Below are positions 1 through 8,937 of a DNA stretch of 64,000 bases, one piece after another. Source of the DNA: Paludisphaera rhizosphaerae (GTDB lineage: Bacteria > Planctomycetota > Planctomycetia > Isosphaerales > Isosphaeraceae); NCBI RefSeq assembly GCF_011065895.1, contig NZ_JAALCR010000012.1:62001-126000 (forward strand), written 5' to 3'. The notes below the pieces were generated by a model, which was not told the DNA's origin, searched no databases, and saw only the letters and a program-made list of their open reading frames with translations. The position numbers and the translations under genes are program-made. Each line of letters opens with the position of its first letter. Position 1 is the stretch's first letter.

Positions 1-276
1 GTAGATGGGGATCGTCACGCCGTGGCGACGGAGCTCGGGCGCAAGGCCGGCGATCAACTCGCGGACCTGGGCGTTGATCGGGCTGACCCCGCCGAAGTGG
101 TGGTAATGCTCGGCGACCTCTTCCAGCCGCTCGCGAGGTATGTTCCGACCGCGTGTGACGTTCTCGAGGAACGGCATCACGTCCTCGGGCTTTTCCGGAC
201 CGCCGAAGCCGATGACCAGGATCGCATCGTACTCGGGCTTCGAACCACTCCCCTCGGCGACGTTGCTTACGATCAT
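1..276 (-). CDS. hemH: Ferrochelatase, N-terminal 92 codons (cut by window edge)
   Basis: Ferrochelatases insert ferrous iron into a porphyrin at the end of heme synthesis. Translating the minus strand from the ATG at 276 gives an uninterrupted frame to base 1. It contains the N-terminal family signature: a hydrophobic strand into [18 protein letters not shown], then a His-rich stretch [15 protein letters not shown] that matches the conserved Tyr/Gly-Gly-x-Ser-Pro block of HemH/CpfC. No stop is reached before the edge, so the catalytic C-terminal half lies outside. Whether it acts on protoporphyrin or coproporphyrin cannot be told from this part. The start is the first ATG in frame and sits about 20 codons before the conserved strand. 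Confidence 0.88.
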   Translation of the reverse strand, partial: MIVSNVAEGSGSKPEYDAILVIGFGGPEKPEDVMPFLENVTRGRNIPRERLEEVAEHYHHFGGVSPINAQVRELIAGLAPELRRHGVTIPIY

Positions 277-758
277 TCTTGATGTACCACCAGGTGCAAG
301 AGGATTGATCACGCCTGCATCTTGAACGGGTCGCCCCCGATCGACAAGCCCATCCGGGTCCGTCACCCTCGGCGATCCGTTGCAGCAGGCCCAAAGCCCG
401 CCAGGAATAACAACGCTTAAGAATCGAGCCAGGGACTCGGAAAAGAGTCGTCCAGCGGTCCATGTGGATTCGAGGAATCATGCGATGCCGCGACAATCGG
501 CCGCAAAGCGCATGCCACCGCTCAAATAGGCAACCTGGAGCGTATCGAACCGCAATTATGTGAACCTGGAAAGTTTCTTCAGCCGACACCTCGCCATTCT
601 TGACGGGGCATCGCCCGAGGAATGGAAGAAGTTGCCCAGCGACGTGGCAAACGAGTGATTGAATGGACTTGTTTGCGGATCGTCCGCTCGCCAAACTCCT
701 GGAGATTCGGCCTCGGATGCTTGAAGGTGCAAGAAATCGACCGACTCGAGGACTTGAG
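277..758. other. Gap with no supported gene; possible coding remnant at 560-658
   Basis: This 482-base stretch separates the minus-strand ferrochelatase from a plus-strand membrane protein, so it should hold both promoters, though no clear -35/-10 pair was found. A short plus-strand frame from GTG 560 to the TGA at 656-658 encodes 32 residues with protein-like composition, including SFFSRHLAILDGASPEEW. It has no ribosome binding site and a stop lies just upstream in frame, so it may be the tail of a decayed gene or chance. Confidence 0.4.
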
Positions 759-1646
759 ATGTCGACGGAAGGGAAGCCAGCCCCGAGCAAGAGGCTGGGG
801 TGCTGGGCGCCGAGCGTGTTGGTCGTCAGTCTGACCGTTCTTCAGGTGAGCGACAGTTCCCTATCGGTTGGGGCCGTTCTCCGGGCTCTGGCGATCTCCG
901 TCGGCTGCCTGGTGGTGTTCACGGCCGCCGTGTTGACGTTCGCCATGGTCAGGGCAGCGCTGCAGAATCGTCGACGGTTTCGCCACCCGGTCGACCCGCA
1001 ACCGGCTTTGACGACGCGCGACGACCCCGACGCCGCCCCAGGGTTCGCGGTCGCGGTCGATCGCATGGCCGCGGCTCTCACTCCTCTGGGCTACTCATCG
1101 CCGGCCTTCCTCAACTGCCAATCCGCCATCGGCCCGATCGTCGTCGCCCTCATGATGAATGAGCGAACGAGAACGGTCGCCCGAATGTCGTCGACTCTCG
1201 GCGGGCAGTCGATCCACCGGATCGTGGGGCCCAGCATTGCGACGGGGTTCGTGGACGACACGCATCATCTGACCTTCCTCCAGTCGGAAACCTATTGCAA
1301 GTTCTCGACATTCCCCCGTCACAAAGGCTCGACCCGCTTGATCGTTCTGGACGTTGACGACCCCGCAGTGGTCCTCCAACTTCACGAGGCGGCCGTCGAG
1401 CGACGCATCACCGGCAGAAGGACGCTGAGCTCCTCCAATCCGGTCGAATTCCAGCGCGAATCCAGCCGCCGCGAATGGGAGGCCCGCGTTCGCGCCGGTG
1501 AAATCGTCCTGGACGGCGACGCCTACCGCATGACCTATCTTTGGACCTTGAAGCTCGCCCTCCAACTGACGCCGCCCATCCCTCAACTTCGCGTTCGCGC
1601 CGCGCGTCGTCGCACGGCGAAGGCCCTCCGTGAGTTGAGCGCCTGA
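759..1646 (+). CDS. Hypothetical membrane protein, 295 aa
   Basis: No family was recognised. The chosen ATG at 759 starts MSTEGKPAPSKRLGC. The frame stays open upstream to 663, but that extension has no hydrophobic or conserved features. After about 15 polar residues there are two hydrophobic stretches (roughly residues 17-34 and 38-65) likely to form a membrane anchor. A soluble domain of about 230 residues follows, with mixed helix/strand character and an Arg-rich C-terminus. The anchored domain is probably cytoplasmic if the two segments form a hairpin. It converges with the beta-helix gene, with 33 bases between stops. The function is unknown. Confidence 0.6.
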   Translation: MSTEGKPAPSKRLGCWAPSVLVVSLTVLQVSDSSLSVGAVLRALAISVGCLVVFTAAVLTFAMVRAALQNRRRFRHPVDPQPALTTRDDPDAAPGFAVAVDRMAAALTPLGYSSPAFLNCQSAIGPIVVALMMNERTRTVARMSSTLGGQSIHRIVGPSIATGFVDDTHHLTFLQSETYCKFSTFPRHKGSTRLIVLDVDDPAVVLQLHEAAVERRITGRRTLSSSNPVEFQRESSRREWEARVRAGEIVLDGDAYRMTYLWTLKLALQLTPPIPQLRVRAARRRTAKALRELSA

Positions 1647-1679
1647 ACTCCTGAAGCAAGGTCTCGTTGATCCGACGCC

Positions 1680-3008
1680 CTACGGTTTCAGCTCGACGTT
1701 CGAGACGCCCTCGGAGCCCGGATGAAAGACGTTGCCCGAGAAATGCAGTCCGACGGGGGCCGTAGGCCCGCCCTCGACGAGGACGGCGTAACGATACGAG
1801 GGAGCGGCGGCGGGGAGGTCGTCGCGGTCGGACGCGTACACGACGTTCCCCTGGATGACGACGTCGGTCAGCGGGGGGTTGTCGGGGAGCTGGCCGTGGT
1901 CGAAGCGGAGGGGATAGCCGGGATGGCCGCCCCAGATCCATCGGGTGACGCCTCGGCCGAAGTCGCTGATGATGTTGTTGGCGATGATCGAGCCGCCGTC
2001 CACGTTGGCCGCCGAGGCGGGGCGTCCGTCGTCGCTCGGTTTCGCCCGATGCGACGCCGCTCCAGGCATCAGGCCGATGCTCCAGAGCGAGTTCCGCGCG
2101 AACTGGTTGCCGATCACGACGACGTGCCGCGAACCGTGCATCGCCTTCATCCCGATCAGGGCGTCGTCGACGGTGTTCTGAGCCAGGATCACGCGATCGG
2201 CGTGGATGTCGAAGCCCTGGCCCGCGCGTTCGACGTGGTTGCCGAGAACCCGCGTGAAGTCGGTCGATTCGGGAGAGGCGATGTGGACGGCGGTCCCCTG
2301 CATCCAGTTGTCAGTCTCCCCCCGCTCCCAGTCGCGGACGCCCGCGAGACGCCCCCGCACGGCGTTCTTCTTGATGAACTTCCCCAACTCATGCGTGCGC
2401 TTCAATTCAGGAGTGGCGACGAGCCGGTCCTCGCGGATCGTGTTCCCCTGAACGAGCGTCCCGCGGCATTCGGCCACCAGGATCCCCGTGCCGATGACGC
2501 AGCGAAAGGCATAGCCGTTGTCGGGCGAGTCCGTCCGATCGTCGACCCCGATGCGCTGGTAGTTCTGCACCAGACAGCCGACGACCCGTCCGTCCTCGCA
2601 GCGCCGGAGTTCGATCGTGGCCGATCGACTCTGATTGTCGAGGACTCGAAGGTCGGCGAGCGTCACGTCGCGCGAATCGGTGGCGATCACCGCCTGGGCC
2701 TCGGTCTCCTGGCGTCCTTCCGGCCTCGTGAGCGTGAGGCCGCGGAGCAGGGCGCCGTCGGCGTGGTCGATCCGAACGATGGCCTTCGAGGGGTCCGTCT
2801 GGATGATTCGCCCCGTCCCCGAGAGCCCTCCGCCGGGCGTTGCGATCCGGATCGTCTCATGGATCTCATGATCTCCCGCCGGCACCTCGACGACCTTGCC
2901 GGGGTTGGCGTCGAGCGCCTCCTGGATCGTCGCGTACCCCGCGACGGACGGCCCCTCGGCCGAGATTCCCGAGAGACAGAACGCCAGCACGATCGCGCAC
3001 CCGTTCAT
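1680..3008 (-). CDS. Secreted right-handed beta-helix protein, 442 aa
   Basis: The start at 3008 gives MNGCAIVLAFCLSGISAEG, a short signal peptide; the frame stays open upstream but encodes only Pro/Ser/Arg-rich shadow sequence. Residues from about 20 on (GYATIQEALDANPGKVVEVPAG) are the classic entry of pectate-lyase-like beta-helix proteins. They are followed by many short strand repeats of the type V..N.I....GI and a final turn GLHFSGNVF. Such proteins bind or cleave polysaccharides outside the cell; the substrate is unknown here. It lies 13 bases after the stop of the VanX-like gene on the same strand, so the two are probably co-transcribed. A carbohydrate-active role is inferred from the fold only. 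Confidence 0.75.
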   Translation of the reverse strand: MNGCAIVLAFCLSGISAEGPSVAGYATIQEALDANPGKVVEVPAGDHEIHETIRIATPGGGLSGTGRIIQTDPSKAIVRIDHADGALLRGLTLTRPEGRQETEAQAVIATDSRDVTLADLRVLDNQSRSATIELRRCEDGRVVGCLVQNYQRIGVDDRTDSPDNGYAFRCVIGTGILVAECRGTLVQGNTIREDRLVATPELKRTHELGKFIKKNAVRGRLAGVRDWERGETDNWMQGTAVHIASPESTDFTRVLGNHVERAGQGFDIHADRVILAQNTVDDALIGMKAMHGSRHVVVIGNQFARNSLWSIGLMPGAASHRAKPSDDGRPASAANVDGGSIIANNIISDFGRGVTRWIWGGHPGYPLRFDHGQLPDNPPLTDVVIQGNVVYASDRDDLPAAAPSYRYAVLVEGGPTAPVGLHFSGNVFHPGSEGVSNVELKP

Positions 3009-3021
3009 GTGAAATCCGGGC

Positions 3022-4131
3022 TCAACCGCCCGCTCCCAGCTTCTCGAAGGGGACGTTCTGGATGGGGTACTTCCGCCAGTCCTGGTAGTCGAAGTGCCAC
3101 CATTCCTCGGGGAGGGCGATGAAGCCCTCGTCTTCCAGGGCCTTGCGGAGCGTGGCGCGGTTGAGGGCCTGGGCGCGGGTGACGCCGGGATAGTCGGCGA
3201 AGGCGCATCGGGAGAAGTCGTCGTAGCCGGTGGGCATGTCGACGGCCTTGCCCGTCTTGAGATCATAGAGCGACAGATCCACGGCGCATCCTCGGTTGTG
3301 TCGCGAGCCCTTCGCGGGGTCGGCGACGAAGTCGTGGTACTTCGGCGGGGTGGCCTCGCGGAAGATCTTGGTGACGTACCAGGGGCGATAGCCGTCGTGG
3401 ATCAACAGGCCCAGGCCCTTCTCGCCGAGCTTCACCTGCGCCCGCTTCAAGGCCTCGGCCGCGGGGCGTTGCAGGAACGCACGAGGGGTCGTGTAGACCG
3501 GGACGCCCAGGAAGTTCTCGGGCGTGGCGTAGCGGATCTCCAGCTTGATTCGCGGGTCGAGCGTCGTCAGGTCGACGAGGTCGGCCTTGAGGAACTCGCC
3601 CTCTTCCTTGGGTGGTTCGGCCGTCAGGGCCTCGGCGCGGATCTGTTCGATGGGGCGAGTCGGTTTGATGCGGAACATGCCGGCGGGTGGGGGTTCGGGA
3701 TTGAGGGCGACCTGGCTCTCGACCCACCGCCCCTTGAGCGTGGCCGGCAGACGATCGAAGAAGGCGTCCGGGAGCCTGTGGATCAGGCGGCCGTCGGCGT
3801 CGAGCATCTCGATCGCCCGATAGAGCCCGTCCGCTTCGCGTCGCCAGCCGAAGGTTCCGAGGTCGCCGCTGTAGGCCCAAACCTCATCGGGCGTGGCCGA
3901 GAAGACGAACCAGCGCGACCGGGCCGAGCCCAGGTCGAAGCCGAGGATTTCTCGGTCGCCGGCGTCCTTGACGCTGAGATCGACGTGTTCGTTGGCGACG
4001 ATCAGGATCGTCATCGTCGCGGCGCCGACTTCATAGACGCCGGGGCGAACGAGAAGCAGGTCGTTCCCCCAGGTCGAGCCGCCGCCGAGGAGCAGAACCA
4101 GGGTCGCAAAAGCGTTCCGAATCGGCTTCAT
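3022..4131 (-). CDS. D-alanyl-D-alanine dipeptidase-like protein (VanX family) with extra N-terminal domain, 369 aa
   Basis: VanX/DdpX enzymes are zinc D-Ala-D-Ala dipeptidases (peptidase M15D). The C-terminal half (about residues 185-360) carries the full active-site set: R249 in DGYRP, H278 and D285 in SRHNRGCAVD, and E343/H346 in EEWWHFDY. A signal peptide (residues 1-22) predicts export. The family is usually near 200 residues. Here residues 24-175 form an additional domain with strands and aromatic residues that I do not recognise. Upstream, 149 bases separate it from the divergent esterase gene. Downstream the beta-helix gene follows after 13 bases. A role in murein peptide turnover or salvage is likelier than glycopeptide resistance, since no vanH, vanA or vanRS genes are nearby. 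Confidence 0.85.
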   Translation of the reverse strand: MKPIRNAFATLVLLLGGGSTWGNDLLLVRPGVYEVGAATMTILIVANEHVDLSVKDAGDREILGFDLGSARSRWFVFSATPDEVWAYSGDLGTFGWRREADGLYRAIEMLDADGRLIHRLPDAFFDRLPATLKGRWVESQVALNPEPPPAGMFRIKPTRPIEQIRAEALTAEPPKEEGEFLKADLVDLTTLDPRIKLEIRYATPENFLGVPVYTTPRAFLQRPAAEALKRAQVKLGEKGLGLLIHDGYRPWYVTKIFREATPPKYHDFVADPAKGSRHNRGCAVDLSLYDLKTGKAVDMPTGYDDFSRCAFADYPGVTRAQALNRATLRKALEDEGFIALPEEWWHFDYQDWRKYPIQNVPFEKLGAGG

Positions 4132-4280
4132 GGCGTTCCTCCATCAAATCTGGCCGGGCCATGTTACCATCGAGCACGCGCCGGGTCAGTGAGGCGTTCT
4201 GAAACCCAGGACGCGGCGAGAAGGTAATCAATCGTCGGACGCATCCAGAGGATCGGGCCAAGGCGAATTCGGAGCGACGC

Positions 4281-5183
4281 ATGAAGACCTGGGCGAAGTG
4301 GGCGGGGTTGACGGTGTTGCTGATGTTCTGCGCGGCGCTCGTGCTGGCCCGCCAGGAGCCGACGCCGCCGGACTCGGTCGTCTTCGAGAAGGACGTGGCG
4401 TATCGCGAGGTCGACGGCGAGACGCTCAAGCTGGACATCGCCCGCCCGAAGGACGGCGACGGGCCGTTCCCGTGCGTCGTCTTCATCCACGGCGGCGGCT
4501 GGCGGGCGGGGGACAAGCGCGACTTCCGCGGCGGCATCTTCGGCATGGCGGGGCAGGGGGCCGTGGGGGTCTCGGTGCAGTATCGGTTCGCCCCCAAGCA
4601 CCCCTTCCCGGCGCAGGTCGACGACGTCAAGGCGGCCGTGCGGTACATCCGCGAGCACGCGAAGGAGTTGAAGGTCGACCCCGACCGCATCGCCGCGCTG
4701 GGAGGCTCCGCCGGCGCCTACCTGGCCCTCATGCTGGCGACCACCGGCGACGAAGACCCGAAGGATGGGACCTCCAGCGCCGTGAAGGCGGCCGTCTCTC
4801 TGGCCGGACCGGTCGATCTGACGATCACCTATCCGATCGCCTCGCGGTTCATGCTCGACGACTTCATGGGGAAGGATCACAAGGACGACCATGCTGCGAA
4901 GGAGAAGGCCAGCCCGCTGCATCACCTCAACGCCGGCGACGCCCCGGTCCTGCTGATCCACGGGACCAAGGACGAGCTCGTCCCGTATGAACAGATCCCC
5001 CCGTTCGCCGAGGCCTGCAAGAAGGCCGGCGTCGAAGCCGAGGTTCTCACCATCGAAGGGGGAGGCCACGGCGGCGGCGACGCCGAAGCCCTGAAGAGGG
5101 CGATCGTGAAATCCGTTTCCTTCCTGCGCAAGCATCTGGGCATGCCGCCGATCCCGGGGCTCGACGAAGCCGAAGCCCGCTGA
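4281..5183 (+). CDS. Alpha/beta hydrolase, secreted esterase/lipase family, 300 aa
   Basis: The protein begins with a signal peptide or anchor (residues 8-23) and continues as an esterase of the HGGG class. HGGGW at 70-74 forms the oxyanion hole, and the nucleophile is S143 in GGSAGA. D231 in HGTKDELVP and H263 in GGGHGGG complete the triad. Planctomycete homologues often act on acetylated or feruloylated polysaccharides, but the substrate is not shown here. ATG 4281 has GGAG six bases upstream. The next gene, also on the plus strand, starts 94 bases after the stop. Confidence 0.86.
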   Translation: MKTWAKWAGLTVLLMFCAALVLARQEPTPPDSVVFEKDVAYREVDGETLKLDIARPKDGDGPFPCVVFIHGGGWRAGDKRDFRGGIFGMAGQGAVGVSVQYRFAPKHPFPAQVDDVKAAVRYIREHAKELKVDPDRIAALGGSAGAYLALMLATTGDEDPKDGTSSAVKAAVSLAGPVDLTITYPIASRFMLDDFMGKDHKDDHAAKEKASPLHHLNAGDAPVLLIHGTKDELVPYEQIPPFAEACKKAGVEAEVLTIEGGGHGGGDAEALKRAIVKSVSFLRKHLGMPPIPGLDEAEAR

Positions 5184-5277
5184 TCGCCGCCTCTCCCTCG
5201 GGTATGATGGAGGGCGTCCGCGGCGTCCCGGCGCGCCGCCCTCCTCCCCCGGAACCCGAGAGACGAGACGAACCACC

Positions 5278-5979
5278 ATGTCCACCCGCCTCCGCTGGCT
5301 CGGCCACTCCGCGCTCCTGTTCGAAAACAACGGCCGGCACGTCCTGATCGACCCCTTCCTCACGGGCAACCCCAAGGCGGCGATCAAGCCCGAGGACGCG
5401 CCGGCGGACCTCATCCTGATCTCCCACGGCCACGGCGACCACGTCGGCGACGTCGTCTCCATCGCCAAGCGCACCGGCGCGACGGTCGCCACCAACTACG
5501 AGATCTCCGGCTGGCTCCAACAGCCCGAACAGGGGCTTTCGAAGGTGGAGGGGCTCCAGCACGGCGGCGGGTTCACGTTCGACGACTGGGTCCGCGTCAA
5601 GCTGACGCTCGCCTTCCACGGCTCGGCCCTTCCCGACGGCTCCAACGGCGGCAACCCCTGCGGCTTCCTCCTGACCTTCCCCGACGGGACGAAGGTTTAC
5701 GACGCCGCCGACACCGCCCTCTTCGGCGATATGTCCCTGATCGGCGACGAGGGCCTCGACCTCGCCCTTCTCCCCATCGGCGACTACTACACGATGGGCG
5801 TCGAGGACTCCATCCGAGCCGTCAAACTGCTGCGGCCGAAGTACGTCGTCCCCATTCACTACAGCACCTTCCCCACCATCGCCCAGGACGCCGAAGCCTG
5901 GGCCGATCGCATCCGGAAGGAGACGCACTCCAAGCCCGTCGTCATGGATCCGGGGGACTGGTTCAGCATCCCGAAGTGA
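5278..5979 (+). CDS. UPF0173 metal-dependent hydrolase, 233 aa
   Basis: This is a metallo-beta-lactamase-fold protein of the UPF0173/YtkL group. It has the metal motif H50-G-H52-G-D54-H55, a preceding DPFLTGNP block, a Tyr-Asp-Ala-Ala-Asp metal ligand loop near residue 140, and the late motif VVPIHYSTFP supplying the last His. The length matches the family. No signal peptide is present, so it is cytoplasmic. The physiological substrate of this family is not established. It follows the esterase on the same strand with 94 bases between. Confidence 0.88.
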   Translation: MSTRLRWLGHSALLFENNGRHVLIDPFLTGNPKAAIKPEDAPADLILISHGHGDHVGDVVSIAKRTGATVATNYEISGWLQQPEQGLSKVEGLQHGGGFTFDDWVRVKLTLAFHGSALPDGSNGGNPCGFLLTFPDGTKVYDAADTALFGDMSLIGDEGLDLALLPIGDYYTMGVEDSIRAVKLLRPKYVVPIHYSTFPTIAQDAEAWADRIRKETHSKPVVMDPGDWFSIPK

Positions 5980-6067
5980 GCCGAACAGCCACTGATAAAG
6001 CCACGCTTGTATTAGACCCTGACGATCTTGAAGCCGTCTAAATCTCGGCCAACGAGAGACCAGCAAG

Positions 6068-7009
6068 ATGACCCCTACGCCTCCCCGAAACTTGGCCGCG
6101 GAACTGGCGGCGCTCGATGAGAAGATCAACGCGCTGCTGCCTCCGCGGTACCAGCACTGCTATGAGACGGTTTCGCCGACGTCGATGGGTTCGGCGGGGC
6201 TGATCTACGGGGCGGACGGACAGATCGCCTGGGATCGGATCTGGACTTCGTTCTGCGACCTGGCCCTGGCCGGCGGTCCACCGCATCGGGGAAGGCTGCT
6301 GGAGCCCGTATCTCCGGACGAGGTGAAGGCCGCCCCCGAACGCCAGCGCATGGTGATCGCCGAGATCGACCGCGCCGTCGGCATGACATCGGGTTTCCGA
6401 GTGCTCGACGGCTATGAACCGGGATGGGTCGGCGTGCCGTGCACTTCGGAGGCGGAGGCCTCCTGGCTGCACCTGGCGGTTACGGCGGAAAACGTCTCGA
6501 TACGTCGGCGGGGGCTCGTCCTCCAACTGCCGGCCGGTCCCGCGTTCCGCCCCGAGAAAGAGATCAAGAACCTCGTCGTGGCCCTGGCGAAGACCTCCCA
6601 CTACTGGGAAGGCCACCTGACCGACTCCCAGCAATCCCTGGGCGGCGAGGCCGCCTGCGAGGCCGCCTCCCCCACCGAAGCCGCCGCCGATCCGACAGCT
6701 TACGAGGCCGCTCAGGCCGTAATCGAGGGAGCCTTCCGCGCTTCCGGCCTGCCGTCTTCGTCCCGTCGCTACGTCGGCTGGGCGGGTGTCGAAACAGCCG
6801 ACGAAGAGGAGGCCGGCTGGCTCCTCCGTGCCATGCTCGTCGAGCGCGTCCCGGTCCGCCGGGAAGAGAACTCGCTCTTTCTCCCCGTTCCCGCAACCAG
6901 AAATCCAGAGCCGCAAGCGCGGGTTGCGCAAGCATTTATACACATTTGGAATCTCCGAAAAACTTCGTCGAACCGCCCCGCCTGGCGTCCCTCCAGCCGC
7001 CCCCGATGA
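6068..7009 (+). CDS. Hypothetical protein with internal duplication, 313 aa
   Basis: No family was recognised. There is no signal peptide or membrane segment. Residues 119-157 and 237-277 look like two copies of one motif: G-W-x-G-V, then E-x-E-A-x-W-L, then A...E-x-V-x-x-R-R and L-x-L-P. An Ala/Glu-rich linker (about 190-215) separates them. Residues 50-110 contain a Trp- and Cys-bearing segment ending in ERQRMVIAEIDRAVG. The last 15 residues are Ser/Arg/Pro-rich and may be disordered. GAGAG-like purines precede the ATG. It is followed by a well-formed promoter at 7097, so it probably ends its own transcription unit. Confidence 0.6.
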   Translation: MTPTPPRNLAAELAALDEKINALLPPRYQHCYETVSPTSMGSAGLIYGADGQIAWDRIWTSFCDLALAGGPPHRGRLLEPVSPDEVKAAPERQRMVIAEIDRAVGMTSGFRVLDGYEPGWVGVPCTSEAEASWLHLAVTAENVSIRRRGLVLQLPAGPAFRPEKEIKNLVVALAKTSHYWEGHLTDSQQSLGGEAACEAASPTEAAADPTAYEAAQAVIEGAFRASGLPSSSRRYVGWAGVETADEEEAGWLLRAMLVERVPVRREENSLFLPVPATRNPEPQARVAQAFIHIWNLRKTSSNRPAWRPSSRPR

Positions 7010-7096
7010 CTCCAGCCAACGAACGAATGATTTAGGACTGAACCCTACGGTCTCCGCTGCGAGGGCATGCAAACATCAAGAAAAGAAGCGAGAATC

Positions 7097-7125
7097 TTGA
7101 CGCTCGGCACCCGGCTGACTATGAA
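7097..7125 (+). promoter_or_regulatory. Sigma-70-type promoter for the 7218 lipoprotein
   Basis: TTGACG at 7097-7102 is followed after exactly 17 bases by TATGAA at 7120-7125, a good match to the -35/-10 consensus. It lies about 90 bases upstream of the GTG start at 7218. A longer reading of the lipoprotein frame beginning at 7125 would overlap the -10 box, which supports the later start. Confidence 0.5.
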
Positions 7126-7217
7126 TGTTCTTCTCGCAACTCTTCCTCCTCCTCTCCCTAACATCGATCGGTTCTCACCTAACTCGGGGTAATGCCCTCG
7201 TGATTCGGAGCGGATTT

Positions 7218-7661
7218 GTGAATTTTTTCACGCTCGATCGTTCTCGCAAGACGTTCTGCGCGGTGTTGATGGGGATGGCTGCAGGCTGCGGCTCTGGCGA
7301 GACTGGAGACGGCATTGCGCGAGAGCCGATCTCGGGCAAAGTCACGTTGGGCGGCGCTCCTTTGAATAACGCCTCGATCCAGTTCATCCCTTCTGATCCG
7401 AAGGCCGGCACCGGTACGTCTGCCGAGATCAAAGCGGGAGAATTCGCCATCCCCAAGGAGCGTGGCGCGGCCCCTGGGGGCTATAAAGTCATGATCTCTT
7501 CGGTCACGACCGATGATGGATCGGCTAGCGAAGCCCCAGGCGCGCCGTCGAAGCCCAAGGCCGATCCGATCCCCAAGAAGTACAACGTCAACTCGACGCT
7601 CAACGCCGAGGTCAAGGCTGACGCTCCGAACGAGTTCACCTTCAGCCTCGACACGAAGTGA
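7218..7661 (+). CDS. Lipoprotein, carboxypeptidase-regulatory-like/transthyretin-like, 147 aa
   Basis: The GTG at 7218 has GGAG seven bases upstream. It yields a compact lipoprotein signal MNFFTLDRSRKTFCAVLMG ending in A-A-G-C24. The frame is open back to 7125, but that would bury the signal peptide. The mature part has the typical planctomycete pattern: ISGKVTLGGAPLNNASIQFIP, then GGYKVMISS, a charged Pro/Lys linker, then IPKKYNVNSTLNAEV and a C-terminal FTFSLD strand. This is a beta-sandwich of the carboxypeptidase regulatory class, probably anchored at a membrane and extracytoplasmic. It precedes a DUF1559 gene on the same strand by 275 bases, a pairing repeated elsewhere in this window. 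Confidence 0.8.
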   Translation: MNFFTLDRSRKTFCAVLMGMAAGCGSGETGDGIAREPISGKVTLGGAPLNNASIQFIPSDPKAGTGTSAEIKAGEFAIPKERGAAPGGYKVMISSVTTDDGSASEAPGAPSKPKADPIPKKYNVNSTLNAEVKADAPNEFTFSLDTK

Positions 7662-7936
7662 CGGATCGCTCGCCGATGTCAGTCTCTGCCCCTTTTCCAG
7701 CCCTGATGCCACGATACTCCTGAGGAACGTCAGGCTCGATGCGCTCGCACCAGCCGACGCCGCAGGCCCCCTTGCAGTCCGTCCCATAAGTCCCGATCGC
7801 TCTACGTCCGGTTTTCGATCGCTTCACGGCCGACCCGTAGCCCCGGAAGGGTGCAAGGCTCGGTCTCGACGTGATCGTGCGCCCTAACTCCGTCTCTTTT
7901 ATTCCGCACGTCGCCATCTTGTAAGAGGAGGTCGCC

Positions 7937-8893
7937 TTGCAGAGTTCCAAGTCGCGCCGCGCCTTCACCCTGATCGAACTGCTGGTCGTCATCGCGATCA
8001 TCGCCGTCCTTATCGCCCTGTTGCTGCCGGCCGTCCAGGCCGCTCGCGAGGCCGCCCGCCGCGCCCAGTGCGTCAACAACCTGAAGCAGTTGGGTCTGGC
8101 GATGATGAACTATGAAAGCACCAACACATCTTTCGCTCCTGGGCGAAAGGGTTGCTGCTTCGGCACCTGGGTCGTCTTCGTGCTCCCCTTCCTGGAGCAG
8201 GGGAACATGTACGCGTCCTGGAACTTCACGGGGAGCCCTCAGTGGGACCCGAGCTCGCCGATGTTCCGGTACAACGGCGTGGCCAACTCGACGCTGACGA
8301 ACACCCGCATCTCGGCCTTCACCTGCCCGAGCGACACGCCCAACACGCAGTTCAACGGCATCCAGTGCTATAACTATGCGGTGAACTTCGGCAACACCGG
8401 CAACGCGCAGCAGACCACGCTGAACGGCATCAACTTCGGCGGCGCGCCGTTCACCGACATGATCAGCTCGGCCAACGGCGGAGCGACCACCGCCCAGTCC
8501 GGCGTGGTCACCATCGGCGGCCTCTCCGACGGCACGAGCAACACCATGATGGCCAGCGAGGTCATCATCGGCCAGGGCGTGGACCTCCGCGGCTTCGTCC
8601 ACTGGGGCGACGCCTCCGGCTTCGAGTCTTACCTTGCCCCCAACAGCAAGGACTTCGACCGCATCTACTCGGCCAGCTACGTGAAGTACCCCTACATGAC
8701 CAACCCGCCGGGCGCCGTCTCCACGACGACCGCGCCGAACATGGTCGCGGCCCGCAGCCGGCACTCCGGCGGCGTGAATGCGGCGATGTGCGACGGCAGC
8801 GTCCGGTTCATGAAGGACAGCATCAGCCTCCCGATCTGGCAGGCTCTGAGCACCACCAAGGGCGGCGAGGTCATCAGCGCCGACGCCTACTGA
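7937..8893 (+). CDS. DUF1559 pseudopilin-like protein (copy 1), 318 aa
   Basis: The start is TTG 7937, placed by the strong AGGAGG five bases upstream; no in-frame ATG lies before the conserved segment. The N-terminus has the type IV prepilin cleavage and methylation signal ([16 protein letters not shown]) followed by [18 protein letters not shown], the hallmark of DUF1559. The C-terminus has the H-x9-DG motif (SRHSGGVNAAMCDGSVRFM). Prepilin processing places it in the envelope, but the role of this greatly expanded planctomycete family is unknown. A hairpin terminator follows directly. Confidence 0.93.
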   Translation: MQSSKSRRAFTLIELLVVIAIIAVLIALLLPAVQAAREAARRAQCVNNLKQLGLAMMNYESTNTSFAPGRKGCCFGTWVVFVLPFLEQGNMYASWNFTGSPQWDPSSPMFRYNGVANSTLTNTRISAFTCPSDTPNTQFNGIQCYNYAVNFGNTGNAQQTTLNGINFGGAPFTDMISSANGGATTAQSGVVTIGGLSDGTSNTMMASEVIIGQGVDLRGFVHWGDASGFESYLAPNSKDFDRIYSASYVKYPYMTNPPGAVSTTTAPNMVAARSRHSGGVNAAMCDGSVRFMKDSISLPIWQALSTTKGGEVISADAY

Positions 8894-8901
8894 TCCTTGA
8901 C

Positions 8902-8937
8902 GGCGGCGGGCGATGCGACGATCGCCCGCCGCCTTTT
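8902..8937 (+). terminator. Rho-independent terminator
   Basis: A perfect 13-base-pair stem (8902-8914 with 8921-8933), a loop of six and a TTTT run lie nine bases after the DUF1559 stop. Confidence 0.85.

Noticed and set aside
1722-3122. 466-codon plus-strand frame opposite the beta-helix gene
   Set aside because: The minus strand encodes a signal peptide and repeats; this frame shows none.
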